A stretch of DNA of 64,000 bases from Elysia chlorotica (taxonomy: Eukaryota > Mollusca > Gastropoda > Plakobranchidae). The notes under the pieces are model-generated. The model was given only the letters and a program-made list of their open reading frames with translations, ran no database searches and had not been told where the DNA came from. Shown piece after piece: positions 29,580 to 42,709 of this stretch (its first letter is position 1; each line of letters starts with the position of its first letter). A program made the translations under genes and the position numbers. Location of the stretch: positions 253,177-317,176 of the forward strand of contig RQTK01000321.1 of assembly GCA_003991915.1 (NCBI GenBank). The letters are read 5' to 3'.

Positions 29580-29698
29580 AAAAAAAGATCAAGATGACAC
29601 AATTATATATATATATAACTCCGGAGTCGCGACAGGCAAGTAATTTTATTATTATTATTATATATATATATATAATTATGTCATCTTGATCTTTTTTT
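29580..29698. repeat. Inverted-repeat hairpin, 38-bp arms
   Basis: Arms 29580-29617 and 29661-29698 are complementary with one mismatch (AAAGATCAAGATGACA plus an AT tract). The loop is about 43 bp with a GC-rich centre. It lies 240 bp after the ANKRD54 stop, before the AATAAA at 29749-29754. Confidence 0.85.
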
Positions 29699-29748
29699 TA
29701 TATGGCTACAAATATATTAATTTATCATGGGGGAAAAACAAAACAAAC

Positions 29749-29754
29749 AATAAA
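29749..29754 (+). promoter_or_regulatory. ANKRD54: Candidate ANKRD54 poly(A) signal
   Basis: AATAAA 412 bp after the stop. Other AATAAA-like words occur nearby, so actual use is uncertain. Confidence 0.4.
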
Positions 29755-29759
29755 ACTAA

Positions 29760-32700
29760 AGCTTTATTCAATTGACAATTCTTGTCAATCTCAGCCCAGT
29801 TTTAAAACATACCTGGACAACATTCTGTCTAAAATCTCTTTTAACGCATCACTCTTTCTGTAAATAATAAATATGAGTCACAAAATTCACATGTAAATAA
29901 AATAACAGTTTTTTTTATATCAATTTGAGGTGTGGGTGACTTTGTTGTCGGGACGTTGAGAAATAAGAGCATATGATCATCTGGAAAATGTTCATGTGTA
30001 CTTCGATAGTAAGTGTGTTGAATTGGAGGCCGTCTTAAAAAGAAAAATTTAACCTTGAAATTATGATTCTAAATGATATTCTTTGTTTCTGTTCGTTACA
30101 TTATTTTCCCTAACAATATTGTGTAGCTTTTGTCTGTGCTACTGTTCCTATCACTAGTATCAGTGCTTAGGCTAGAAGTCAAGGACCAGTAGACAGAGAT
30201 ATCAAAGAATAAAGTCAGTGGGAGAGAGGGAAAGAGTGGTTAATAATATACATTGTAAATGATTTGTCCTGCCCAACTAAAGATTAAGCTGATAGCAATT
30301 ATACATTACATTTGACAAATGTCTTACATGCAGTTATGTTTGCATTCCTAAAAGTTAATCCGTTTTAAGTATAATTTTCTCATTAGTGAAGTTTGAATTC
30401 TTAAAAGTTAATCACGAGGATAATTTTTTCATTAGTCCTTTCCATTTGAATCTGGATGGGTGTACCTGACTTATATAATTATATGATACATATGGAAACC
30501 ATACATACAATAGGTCTCTAGCAAAAGAACGATTTATTAGGACAACTAATTAAGATTTGACACAACACTTTTTGCAGCTCTGTATTTTTGTTTCTTAACG
30601 CCCCATTTCAGCAACTAGACTCATTATTGAAAATCATTAGAGTTAGACTATTATATCTAACAAACAGATACTGTACAAGGATACCAGGACACCTGTATGA
30701 GTCAGTCACATTATCCTGACACTGTCCCAGTATAGGGCAAATTCAAATAATTTTGCCAGATTGCAGGTCTGAACCAGAACCTCCTCAATAGAAGTGCAAT
30801 GCCCTACCACATCAGCCAGCTTGAGAAATATACACATTAGCCATTGTATAGATTTCCTGATGAGCTAGGGCTTTTTTTTTTCTTTTTTATCTGAAATTGT
30901 GAATAAGAGATTAAAATTGACACAGGTAATGTAATAGTTTGAAAGTTTAACAAGTCTGGTAGGTGCAATTTTAAATTTAATTGAAAGCATATGAATTGAG
31001 AGTTAGATTGTTTAGCTGTACAATTACATGTATCTTAGAGACTTTTCTGTAAACAAGATATTTGAATCTCAAGTGTATAGCTGTTACCTTTAAATAAAGA
31101 GAGAGCAACTCACTAAATTCATCATCGAGTAAATAATAATAAACAACTTTATTCCTACAGCGCTCTACCCCAATGTTTTCCGTAATTCGTCAAAATTAAA
31201 AAGTCTTCAATAAACTCCTGGTAAACTGCATTTTTTGTGTACCAATTTGACATTTCTTTTCTTAATGTGGCATATATACTCATTTTCACAAGGAAAAAAG
31301 CAATTTGTGTTTATGTGCTACACTGATGGATAGCCTAGCAAAAATTCACTTTGTGCATGCTAGAGACAACCCAATGAACCACTGTATTATAAATGTAATT
31401 TATTATTATCATTATCATGTATATATGCAATACAAAGTACATTGTGCAGATTCCTATTTAGATCTAAACCAGATATGCACTGTAAATAAGTAATACTTCA
31501 TTTCCAAGTCATTGTTTGCTGATTTTGAATCTAAGGCAGATTGAACAAAGATTATGTCTAAAGTGGAATCTTATTGTCTTTTAAAAGCGTTCAATGATAT
31601 TTACAATCTATGATTAAATTATTGTTGTTTTTTTTAATCTGTGTTACTCTTCATTTTCTTCTCTATTTATTATAACAAAAAGATTTTGTGATAGACTGTG
31701 CTTCGATCACTATCCATTCTATAGTTGGTCTATTTAATATTGACATCGTTAGTAAATGTTTTGTGTGTCCATCTTGCAAGTAGGAGGAATATCTGCTTTT
31801 CTTGATTGGGAGGAATTTTGATGGCTAAATAAGAATCATGTGGGTTGTTTTTTTTAAATGACTAGAAATATCATGTCAGTCTAATCTGATAGTAATACAA
31901 TTTTACATTTCAAATCTTGTATTTGTAAAGTAACTCAAGGTACAAATGCATGACAATAAGGTAAAAGGTAAAGAATTAAAATTTGAGTATTTTTAAAGTG
32001 AATACTATGAAATGGCATGGGCGTCACGGTTGTTTAAAATAAGGCAAATTTTTCCCTTTAGTTTGCTCTCAGGACCGGTGGGCAGTTTGGCATTTAATCA
32101 CTTGTCAAGTCTGGCCTGCCAGGTCCAGAGCGCTGTCTCAGGAATGTGCCTGTGCATAGAGCCAGACACCCAATGTTTCCGTTTATCGCCTATTTTTGCA
32201 CCCCATTAACTCTAGTTATACTAAGACGAAATTCATGAATCTTTTGGTTTCATTTTAAAGTCTTAATACTTGTGAACAAGACACACTTATTTGTTTCTCG
32301 ATATCTTTATTAGTTCCCTTATTATAAATGTGTTGTGTTGTGATTTCAAGTGTGGCAAGCAAATTTTATGTTGTTTTCATTTTAAGTAATAATTTAAATT
32401 ATCATAAACCGATCAGTATTTTCTTTAGAAAAATATATCCCCTGTTAAAACAGATAACTAAAAATATTTTATGAAAGTGAAATGGGTTCAGTGTTTATGT
32501 AATTTTATATGATTTTTCAAAAGAAATCCCCTCTCTCGAGACTTACTCAGGTTACGTGGATTCCTAAACATTGAACTGTAATAGTAAAACGTAAATGACA
32601 ACAATAGCACCGGAATCTATTCATCACATTCAAACATTTATCACCAAGTGCATGACATTATTTAGAAACTAGGGAAAAATTATATCTAAACAACACATTT

Positions 32701-35290
32701 TAGGATGACACTGTATCCCATGGATACATCGATACGTGTATGGCTTTGGTTTGGCTTTTCAGGGCGAGCAGGGGGCGACCTAATTCACCCATCTGTATCA
32801 AAACTAGAGAGGAGAGGAGCAGCAGTTTGCCACCTTAAAGCACAATTAAAAATAATTCTAAAATCCCAACACCTTCAAACATCTTCTGAAATAACCCAAA
32901 TGCCACCTATAAAAAAAAAAGAACAAAAAAATTACAAAAATTGACATGGAACACATGTATTACCAGTATACATGTACCATCTATCTTATTGACTTAGCAT
33001 ATGAAGTGTGCATAATTCACTTGGCTTACTGACACAGACAAAAATGATTCAAAGTACTTTATCTGAGATACCAATCTCTTGCCGTGCCGTCGCAGCAAAC
33101 TTATCCAGCCCTGAAAGGATTATAAACGCCCATTGTTTGAAAACAATTGACTGACTGCTATTGTCGCAAGGTGAGACTACTATTTAAAACAAACTTTACA
33201 AGTCGCTTACATTTTTATTCCGAAATATTGATCGGTTCTATGTGTTTTATGTCGCTAAAATGTATCATTCTGTATTAAAAACTTAATAATGTAAAATTAA
33301 GGTACTTGATCTATATCTCCAAATTATAAATAAGTGCAGGTCCCATTTTGTTTGTGTGGTTGCTTATAGGTTTCCTAATCCATATCAACTGCTTTCATTG
33401 TCCTTCTAATTCTTTTTAGCCGAGATAAAAAAAATTCCCTTTAAATTATAAAATTGGGTAACATTCTAGAGCGCAGCTCAAAAAGGGATTCCCCTTCAGC
33501 TCGGTGGTTGAACTTGGGACTTTATTCGGTTACCTGCGGGCATCCGGTACAAGCTCGCAAACTAAACGGCCACGCTTTAACTGCCGTGAAATATACATTA
33601 AAAGTAAATGATCGGTTAAAAGTTCAAATAAAACATAAAGCCAGAGAGCATTTTTCACATTTGTATTTTCAGCATTACAAGTACATGTCTTCATCATAAT
33701 CAAAAAGGCCATTGCACTTGCAAAATCCTTCACAGTTAGATATGATTAGATTAATGCTTTTGAATAGAGAAAAATGCAGATGAGAGGTTCAAATTAAACT
33801 GTTTTTAAAGTTAGCAGAAACTGAATGATTTTATTACATGAAAATTAAAGACTTCAAGAACATGAAAGAAAACCAAAAAAAAATGTTCTTAGAAAGAAAG
33901 GAGTCGTTTCAATATTTTTTGAATAATATACACATTTCTTCTTTGTAACAGCAAAAGAACATTTTACTAATAACATCTTAAGGTATTTATTTAAAACAGC
34001 AGTTGTAACATTGTCTTGATAACGTTTTGCACTATTTTTCGAAAAAAAAAACACAGACAAAATAAATGAGGTCTTAACTCACAGTATTCAGAGTGGCGAG
34101 AGCAAATTATGATCTGACTTCATTTTACAATTTACTTAATTACCATTTCATCTCAATGTGAAAAATTGTAAGATTAGGAACATTGCTCTTTCTCAGCATG
34201 GCAAAGCAATTCAACAGTTTGATAATAAGGCCTTCCAAGGAAATCTAAACAAAACTAGTGGACTTTTTTCCCTCATAGTAAGAAAGCCATCTTTTCTTTA
34301 ACAGTTGAACTTCCTAATATTCAAGCAAAGAGTCCAAGCTCTACATAATCACATGTGTCATTTAAGTCAAATTCGGACAGATCCAGCAGTACTTCTTTAT
34401 AATTCACAAATCGTATTACTATATTCAAATCACAGTTAGCCCATATTTCAGTCATGACATGCATAGCTTGTATGCAAAACCAAAGGTTTTGTGCATTTGC
34501 AAAAATGATCTGACATACGCCCAAAAGGCATCAAAGGTAATTCACATAGTTGTACAACTCGCCCAAATCAGTTTTGAACTATAGCCTAATGGCATACTTA
34601 TTTACCGTTCTTGACCTTCATTTTTTTTCCATTTCAATAGAACACTCATAAATAAAAATGTTATTAGGAATTTTTGCCTTTCTTACCGGTTCTACTTTTT
34701 GTGTGCAGGTGCGTTAAAAAAAACCCGCAGGAACACACACAAACAAAATAAAATCTCTTTGAAATGAAAATCTTATTTTTCTGAAATGTTTGGACCAGTA
34801 AATGAGCAAGTTGGCAAGTCCCGCAAATTGCATGAGGAAACAGTTTTTTGAATATTCCAAACTGAGGAAATGCAGTCTGTGTGCAAATGACTCTGCTTAA
34901 TTAAGTCCTTTTTATGTCTAACAGGATCCTTTTTCCCCCCAAGTCCTCCTTTCCCAATTCTAATAACAGTCTGATAAAAAGGTATGCATTAAGTCGATGT
35001 TTGGTGTTCTGTCCAGTGATGATCGACCGTAACATTCTTGACTGATTGCATCTCAGTAATAAGTTAGCAGTTATTGAAAGGCAACTATAGTTATGCACAT
35101 CTTACAAAGAAAAACAAACCCAAAAACCAACATCTTGAAAGCACCATTTTAAAAGAGTTCACTTTTATTTTAGGTTAAAAGCCAAGTTTTTAATACTTAA
35201 AGCTCTTTAATACTAGTATGCCTGCATGTAGGTCTATACATCCGGATTGATTTGCAGCTCTTTTTTTTTCTGTGATCAACAAAGAACATG
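29760..35290. other. Convergent intergenic space between ANKRD54 and CCP110
   Basis: About 5.5 kb, AT-rich. Only a diverged SINE (30690-30835) is recognised. Short open frames near 32012-32209, 33454-33699 and 35247-35549 show no family signature or splice support. It may include long 3' UTRs of both genes. Confidence 0.5.
30690..30835 (-). mobile_element. Diverged tRNA-derived SINE
   Basis: On the minus strand a tRNA-like head (GATGTGGTAGGGCATTGCAC, then GGTTCAGACC) precedes body motifs around GTCAGGATAATGTGACTGAC. Confidence 0.55.
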
Positions 35291-35296
35291 TTTATT
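35291..35296 (-). promoter_or_regulatory. CCP110: Candidate CCP110 poly(A) signal
   Basis: Plus-strand TTTATT is AATAAA on the gene strand, about 110 nt after the stop at 35405-35407. Confidence 0.45.
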
Positions 35297-35404
35297 TTTT
35301 CAATTTCGATCTCTTTTGCAACCAGTGTTCCAAATGTTATTTTTTACACAAACCTATAACAATAACATGCATAGATTGCAAATAAGTAGAATTTATTTTC
35401 TGTG

Positions 35405-35508
35405 TCACCTCCATGATTTTCCTGGTCTATTTGAAACTGGCTTTACTGAGGCACCCTTGGTCTTGGCAACAACTTTAGAAGCAGTAGTTGAGTTTGGTTT
35501 GCTAAAGC
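35405..35508 (-). CDS. CCP110: CCP110 terminal exon 13
   Basis: Acceptor TTTGCAG; reads FSKPNSTTASKVVAKTKGAS to a TGA at 35407-35405. Basic tail, as in human CP110. Confidence 0.7.
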
Positions 35509-38500
35509 CTGCAAATTACATAGAAAAAATACAATTATTAAAACTTTGACAAATTTGTGATTATACTTAAAAAATGCATGAGAAAAGAAAAGAGAATAAC
35601 ACCACTGATGTAATATACCAGCTTTGTGGGGATGAAAGCTCTGATCACAAAACACATGCTTTACTTGAATTAATTTATTTACCAAAACTATATCCTTGAG
35701 GTTTTAAAACGATAATTTTTCTCCTTGCATTGGTTAAAAAGTTTAGAAACGAGGGAGCCTGAACACAATTACTCGACAATAACCCGTACCTAGAAAAAAA
35801 ATAATTAAACTTTCTCTATATGAAAAATCCATTATAGAGAACTTTATCTGAAGAAAAAAAATTCTATATTTCCCAAAGGTCTGTGTGTTTCTATTTGGCA
35901 AATGTGAAATAATGTTAAGGAAAGCATGATAACATCTGAAGTTGGACAAAGGATCAGACCTTCTTTCTCGGGATCCTTAGTGGTCTCCCCAGAGGAAGTG
36001 GACGGAGAGTTCATCTGCCTGGACGACAACGCTGTAATTCTCTTTGGTCGAGTCAGTTGCTTGGCAGGAGCTGTGCGTGGCCTTTCTTTCTCTGATCTGA
36101 AATGGTAACAAGAGGATAAAACAAGTTGTCTCAAAATGATGCAATTTCACAAAGAATTGTACTACCAAGTTATGACTTGGAAGACATGAGTTCTATTCGA
36201 AATCAAAATTGTTCCAAAGATCTAAGGGGATTTTTTTCAAGAAAATTTTTATTTTTCGTACGGTTACTTCTTCAGGATGGATATCCCTTGGACCTTCATG
36301 AAGCAGCTGGAGGATCTTGACTTTGCAGACGACATCAGCCTACTCTCCCAAAAGCAACAGGACATACAAGAGAAGCTTTATATCGTGTGGCAGAAGAAGC
36401 CAGGAAAACTGGACTCCAGATAAACAACAGAAAGACTGTAGCCATGAGAATCAACAACAAACAGGCCAATGCATTACCACTTCATGACCAAAACAATGAA
36501 AAGGTTGACGAGTTTGTCTATCTTGGTAGTGTTATTAGCAAACACAGGGGCACAGATGAAGACATAAGATGCCGAATTAACTAGGTCAGATGCACCTTCA
36601 ACACCCTCAAACCAATCTGGAGGTCTACAGCACTATCAGTCCGAAATAAGATGCGGATAAATCTTCATTACTAATGTAAAGTTGGTCCTTCTCTATGGCT
36701 CTGAAACATGTCGTGCAACCAATACTAGCACCACAAAACTACAATCGTTCACCAATAGATGCCTAAGAAACATCCTCAACGTTAGGTGGCCTGAAGTTGT
36801 CTCAAACAAAGAACTATGGGCCAGAACGAAGCAAATCACCATGGAGACAGAGATCAAAAAGCATAAATGGGGTTGGATAGGCAAGCCCTGGAGTGGAATC
36901 CTCTAGGAAAAAGAAAGGTCGGTCGTCTGAAGCAGAAATAGAAGCTGCCAGTACCACACAAGCCAAGTTGAAGAGGACCAGCCAAAACCGAGTCAGGTGG
37001 AGGGTAGTTGCTGTGGACCTATATTCCACAAGGAATCAAGAGGCTTAAACTAACTAACTTCTTTAAGGACATAGGTTTTTTAACTGTTCAGCATTACTCA
37101 CTGCAATCCACCAATACTTAATAAGCTAATAATATTTTTGCTATATTTATATACTTCTCTTGATACTTCTATATAACTCTCCTTTGATGATGAAAAAACC
37201 CACAATTTTCACTCAGACAAAAATAATAAAAATAAAGATGATTAAGCTGCATAAACATACCTATTGTGTGATTTCTATAATTTTTTAATAATATCAGAAA
37301 ACTTTGTGGCAATCAGCACAGCACTTTTTGACGCTGCACTAGACAGTCAGGTGTCGACTGAACTTCCCATTGGAGATGCAGTGCTAGACAGTCTAGGGTC
37401 AAACTTTACAATTTTTTTCCCTTAGAAATGAGACTGGTAAAGGGAAGGAATCTTACGATGTGTTACTAAAATTTGTAAAAACACCACAAAACACAATGTC
37501 CCAAGGGAAATATAGGCTGAGGGGAAAAAAGAGGGCTAGCACCAACGTCTTGAAAAGCTTAAGATACAGTATAGCATAATTTATCAGCTAGTCAGACAAT
37601 ATCTTACACTTGTCTGCTGGAATCCTGTCTGGCTGCCACAGAGACTTCAGGCTTCTGCTGACTCTGCCCTTGGAGAGGTTTCAAAGCCCTGGAGATGAGA
37701 AAGCCAAAGTGTCTCCTCAGAGGCCCACTGAGAGAGTGACAACTATCACATTAGGAACATGTTTAGGTGATGTGGTGTATTAAAAACAACTGCATTTATG
37801 TTCAAAATTTTTTTTAAAATCATGTCTAAACATTAGGCTGCTGAAGTCAAATGCTCTAGGTTTGAAATAAGCTCAGAATATGATGAAGATATGTTGAGAA
37901 ATAATGAAAAAAAAATTATAAAGTACATATTTTGAAAGCATCCTGATACGTTGATGAATTTATCCTTTCTGCACACAATTGTCAAACTTTGAAACAGGAA
38001 ATTTAAAATATTATTTTTTTTAATAAATCATTCTTCCTAATTTTGGAATTACTTTTTTTACTGATGAAAATATTATCTGAAAAGAAATCTATAAGACAAT
38101 ATTTCATTTTTATTTTTTTTTAAATATATGTGGACTTGACCTCAAACTTGGACTCACCTCACGTCTGTGTGGTTATGACACCTGGGGCTGCTGTTGGAAG
38201 AAGGAGCAGAACGAGGCCTGACCATGCTCACTACAGATGCCTCTGCCTCTCTAGATTGAAGATTAAAAGCAAGGCAGAGCAAACAGTCACACCTGTAACT
38301 CGGTATTGATCATATTTGTTTATTGATCTTGCCAAAATTGGTGATATCCACTGAATAATTCCTTTGTTTTTTGTTATACAAATTCTGGATATTCTACATC
38401 TTTTAAAGTATTACATGTTTCAGCGTTAAAAACTTCTTGTACAATGTTCGCTACCGCTGTAAGAATTGAACCCTTCAACACATTCTCTTTTCTTGGCTGT

Positions 38501-41500
38501 TATATTAGCTGCTGTGTACAGTTTTCTAAGTGGTTCACGAAGAACATAAAGTGGAGAAAGGAACATAAATGAAGATTTCAAACCTGAACCCCAGCTTCAG
38601 AAGAAGAAGGCTTTCTTTATTTCTATTGTAAAAGAAGAAAAGAACAAACTTTGCATGGTGACAACAAACACAGAAGAACGTGGATTAAAAGCAGTATATC
38701 ATACTTTGCTTTTCTCTTCCTTTCAAGAGCCTTTAGAGTGGCTTGGCTTATTCTAGGGCCAGATCCCCTAAGGCTGTCTCTTGACTGAAATGGAAAGTAA
38801 AATGCTAATCATTTAAACAATACAACAGATCTCTTTAAGTTTAACCAAAAAAAGTACAATGCCATATAAAAGAGTTTTGTGACTTATGTAGGTCCTAGAT
38901 CATTAACTTTAGCCAAACTTTTTTGAAGTTTTGGATTGCTTCAATTACATCAACAACAGCATCTTGCCATCAAAATAATAAAGGAAGGGTTGCTGCCATC
39001 AATAATTTATGTTTTACTTAACAAGAGGTTAATCTTTGTCACAAATAATAAGAAATTATACAATTAAATTATTTTGTACAGCCATTAAAACAAAAAGAGA
39101 GGCAACACCCTTTTTTGCCCAACACTGATATACTGTGATAGAAATTTCAAATAATTTTATTCCACATAAAATATAAGATTTACACATACACTACAAAAGA
39201 TCAGTTTGATGAAAAAAAACATCATAAAATATTAGGAAACAAAACAAAATTTCACATTACCATATTTACTCTTTTCCCATATTCTTTTGTACGTGTTTGT
39301 TCTATCAAGGCCATACGTTCTACACAGGGAAGCTCAAAGAAAATTTCATGTATGTCAAGCAGAGCAGCTTGGAGCTAAGGAAGAAAATCATAACATGGGA
39401 TAATAAACTTGTTAATAAACCATAAAGGGATAAAGTATTTTGAATTAAAGTCAACTGTCATTTAAATACAGTTACCTGTATTCTTCTCCAGTTTGATATC
39501 TTAACAAGTTACTATTGTTGCTTAACCTTTCCTTTACCAAGCATTATACAGCTACTTAGTACGTGTCACCCGATGATTACATGATGACTAAGTCCCTGAA
39601 ATCCAGCCAATACCGCTTGTGTTTTGACCTTGAACTTTCATTTTAACTAATCTTGAAGAAATAAAAAACAAGACAACTTAACCAATTCTCTGTCTTTCAA
39701 GCATTTAGCCTTGTACTTGTGTATAGCAACACTACCTGTATTACTTGGTTACGCTCAAATGGAAAATATATGCAGATGGATACAGGCTATATATTAACTG
39801 TACGAGAAATATACGCGATGGTAATGAGGGTAGAAGACACCATGTTAGAAATATATGCGATGGTAATGAGGGTAGAAAACAATGCGTAAGAAATATACAT
39901 GAATGGTAAAGGAAGGGAATCCAGATCATAAAATTTTCTGCCAGTTTGTCAAGGAAAAAATAAAGATATTCAAGGTATTAAATCTTTTTTTTACATGTGG
40001 TGTAAGATAAAAAAAAACAACTGTTAATCATGTGTTGTTGTTTTTTTTTCTTAATCTCAATAACACATTTATAGTGGCACTCTCACCTGAGCAACTATTC
40101 TCTCTAACAAAGCCCTATCTTGTGGTGTAAACACTCCCTTCTTGACAGGAGTCTCTGTCTGAAATTTGAAGGCAAATTCTCTGGTGTCCTGAAAATAAGG
40201 CAAAAAGATGTTGAGAATTAAGAATGCATTAAACTCTGGCAAAACAATTACTGTTGTGATAAACAAAAACGTGAGGCAACCAGGGTGAAGCAGGAACTAG
40301 TCCCCAATATAGATTTTGTGCAAGAGCCCTCTAAACATTACAAAACACTATTATATTAACCTTTCTCATTAAAAAAAACTTTTGAATATCTGTAGTTCTA
40401 GAAAAGATAGAGATATAATTAAATGTAATGCTTTTTAACACACTATGAATATATCTTAAAGTCAAATTTACAACTTGTGCCTGATTCACCCTGATTGCCT
40501 CACAAATGTTTTTCTGATATTAATTTGTCAAGGAATAAAACTATTAATATTTAAAAAAAAAACACAGATAGGAACTCTATTCACACAGCCTTCAGTTAAA
40601 AAGAAGAAGAAGAAGAAGAAGAAGAAGAAGAAGAAGAAGAAGAAGAAGAAGAAGAAGAAGAAGAAGAAGAAGAAGAAGAAGAAGAAGAAGAAGAAGAAGA
40701 AGAAGAAGAAGAAGAAGAAGAAGAAGAAGAAGAAGGAGGAGGAGGAGGAGGAGGAGGAGGAGGAGGAGGAGGAGGAGGAGGAGGAGGAGGAGGAGAAGAC
40801 GACGTCGACGACGAAGAAGAAGAAGGAGGAGGAGGAGGAAAAGACGACGTCGACGACGAAGAAGAAGAAGAAGACAAATTTTCCATAATCCGACTTTTAT
40901 GTAAAACTGAGTGGAAGTTTGATGACCATAAAAGGAAGCAACGACCATTTATAGAACCTCCACTCATGGTCTTTGAAGTTACAATCCGCCGTTCACCGAG
41001 GCCTTCTTGTCTGACACCTGTCTAGACACGCAATCTTCCTAGTAACATCGACGCACTGGCTCGTGGTGGTCAGTGAAGCATGTCAAACAAACATACCGAA
41101 TGTTAAGTCATCTTTTGTTTGCCGCACCTTTCATGGTCAAGACTGGTAAATGATGTTATGGGGTGGTCGCTTTAACAGGTTAAAGACCATTTTGGTAGAG
41201 TAAAAAGGTGGTCGCGGTCGCGTTGGAGAGGTGGTCGTTTTATGGGGTGTATTTATATAGTAAAAAATCAAGGGGGTGGTGGATAGCTGGTCGCTTGACC
41301 AGGTGGTCGTCTTAGACAGGTGGTCGCTTGAGCAGGTTTGACTGTATATATATATATATATTATTAGCTAAGTGATTGCAAACTTAAATGAAATTAATCA
41401 ACTACATTTGATATATATATATATCAAATCTTTTTCATCCTTTAAAATGGGGTTGACACTAAAAGCTAGCGAAATTCAGAATAAAGGGGAAAAAAAAATA

Positions 41501-42675
41501 TTTTTTTAAAATTACGAAATCGCAATAAACAATGGGAAGGGGGATTGGGAAAGAGGGTGGTACAAAAAAATTAGAGTTAAGTTATGTTATTTTAAAAGTT
41601 TGAAAATGGCGGTGATTTTAAGCACCATGATTTATCTCTGAATGGAAAATATGAGCGCCTGAATATTCCACACCCTTTTTGCTTAATAATAATAGAAAAA
41701 AAAAATGTTAGGATCAGAACACCACAAAATTGCGGGGTCTTTCTACAAATACCTTAAGATCTTTTTATGTATGTATTGATGTTGTATAACGGAATAGAAC
41801 TTACATGTGAAATGTCTCTATGCGATAATAAAGGTTTATTTTATCTTCTTCTTTAACTGCTTGCGGTGTTTAGTTATGTACCAAATAATATTCACTATTG
41901 ACAGTCTTAGTTCACTGTTATATGTCTATTTGGTTTCTTAACATGTGATGCATGATACAGATATATTAAAATAAAGACTGCATCATTCTCTGGTCCCCAA
42001 TAATCAATGTGGGACCTAATAGGACGGACTGTTGATTAATTAGTAATCAAACTATATATAATAGTGAATACATGTACATAATGAATGTGAATCATAATTT
42101 CAAGCAGCAGAATATGAGGAGCTTGAGGTACCCAGGGTACACAGACTTTCTTAATATTATTTCACTCTACATGAGATCTCAAAACTCTTATCATTTTATT
42201 AAAAGATTGTAAATGCTGCCTCTAACAAACTGTCCTTTAATGTTATTTCCTCATATGTGTTAAAGCCTAGTGAAAGGGGAAAAAAAAAAGTAAAGTCAGA
42301 AATTTACTTTCCCTTGGGTTATTTTGTTCTCAAACTTCAGTTTTGCATATTTTATGGACTTTTGGATGTTTTCTTTTTTTAATCAACTATCTTTTTTGTT
42401 TAATATTTCAAAACTACACTACAATTATGTGGTTCTTCCCGAGCAACTAAACAAATAATTATCATGATATTGCCTAGAAAGATGTTAACAGATTTCAATG
42501 ATTTTAATATGAGCCTAATCAAACTTGGATGCATGAAAGCAAATGTGTTTTCATGCTGAAAAAATGCAAAGTAAATGCTACACAGGTACTTGATAATGTT
42601 TCCGCTGTAATATACTCTCTCTCTCCCTCTCTGCCTCTCTCTTTCTTCTTCTTCTCTCTCTCTCTTTCTTTCTCA

Positions 42676-42709
<34 letters not shown>

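Noticed and set aside
32012-32209. Plus-strand 65-codon frame in a slightly GC-richer patch
   Set aside because: No family signature, no splice context; could be chance.
33454-33699. Possible old tRNA-like SINE head or small ORF
   Set aside because: Resemblance is too weak to separate from chance.
40475-40967. Poly-Lys/Glu, poly-Leu and poly-Ser frames
   Set aside because: Artefacts of the GAA/GGA tract in CCP110 intron 6.
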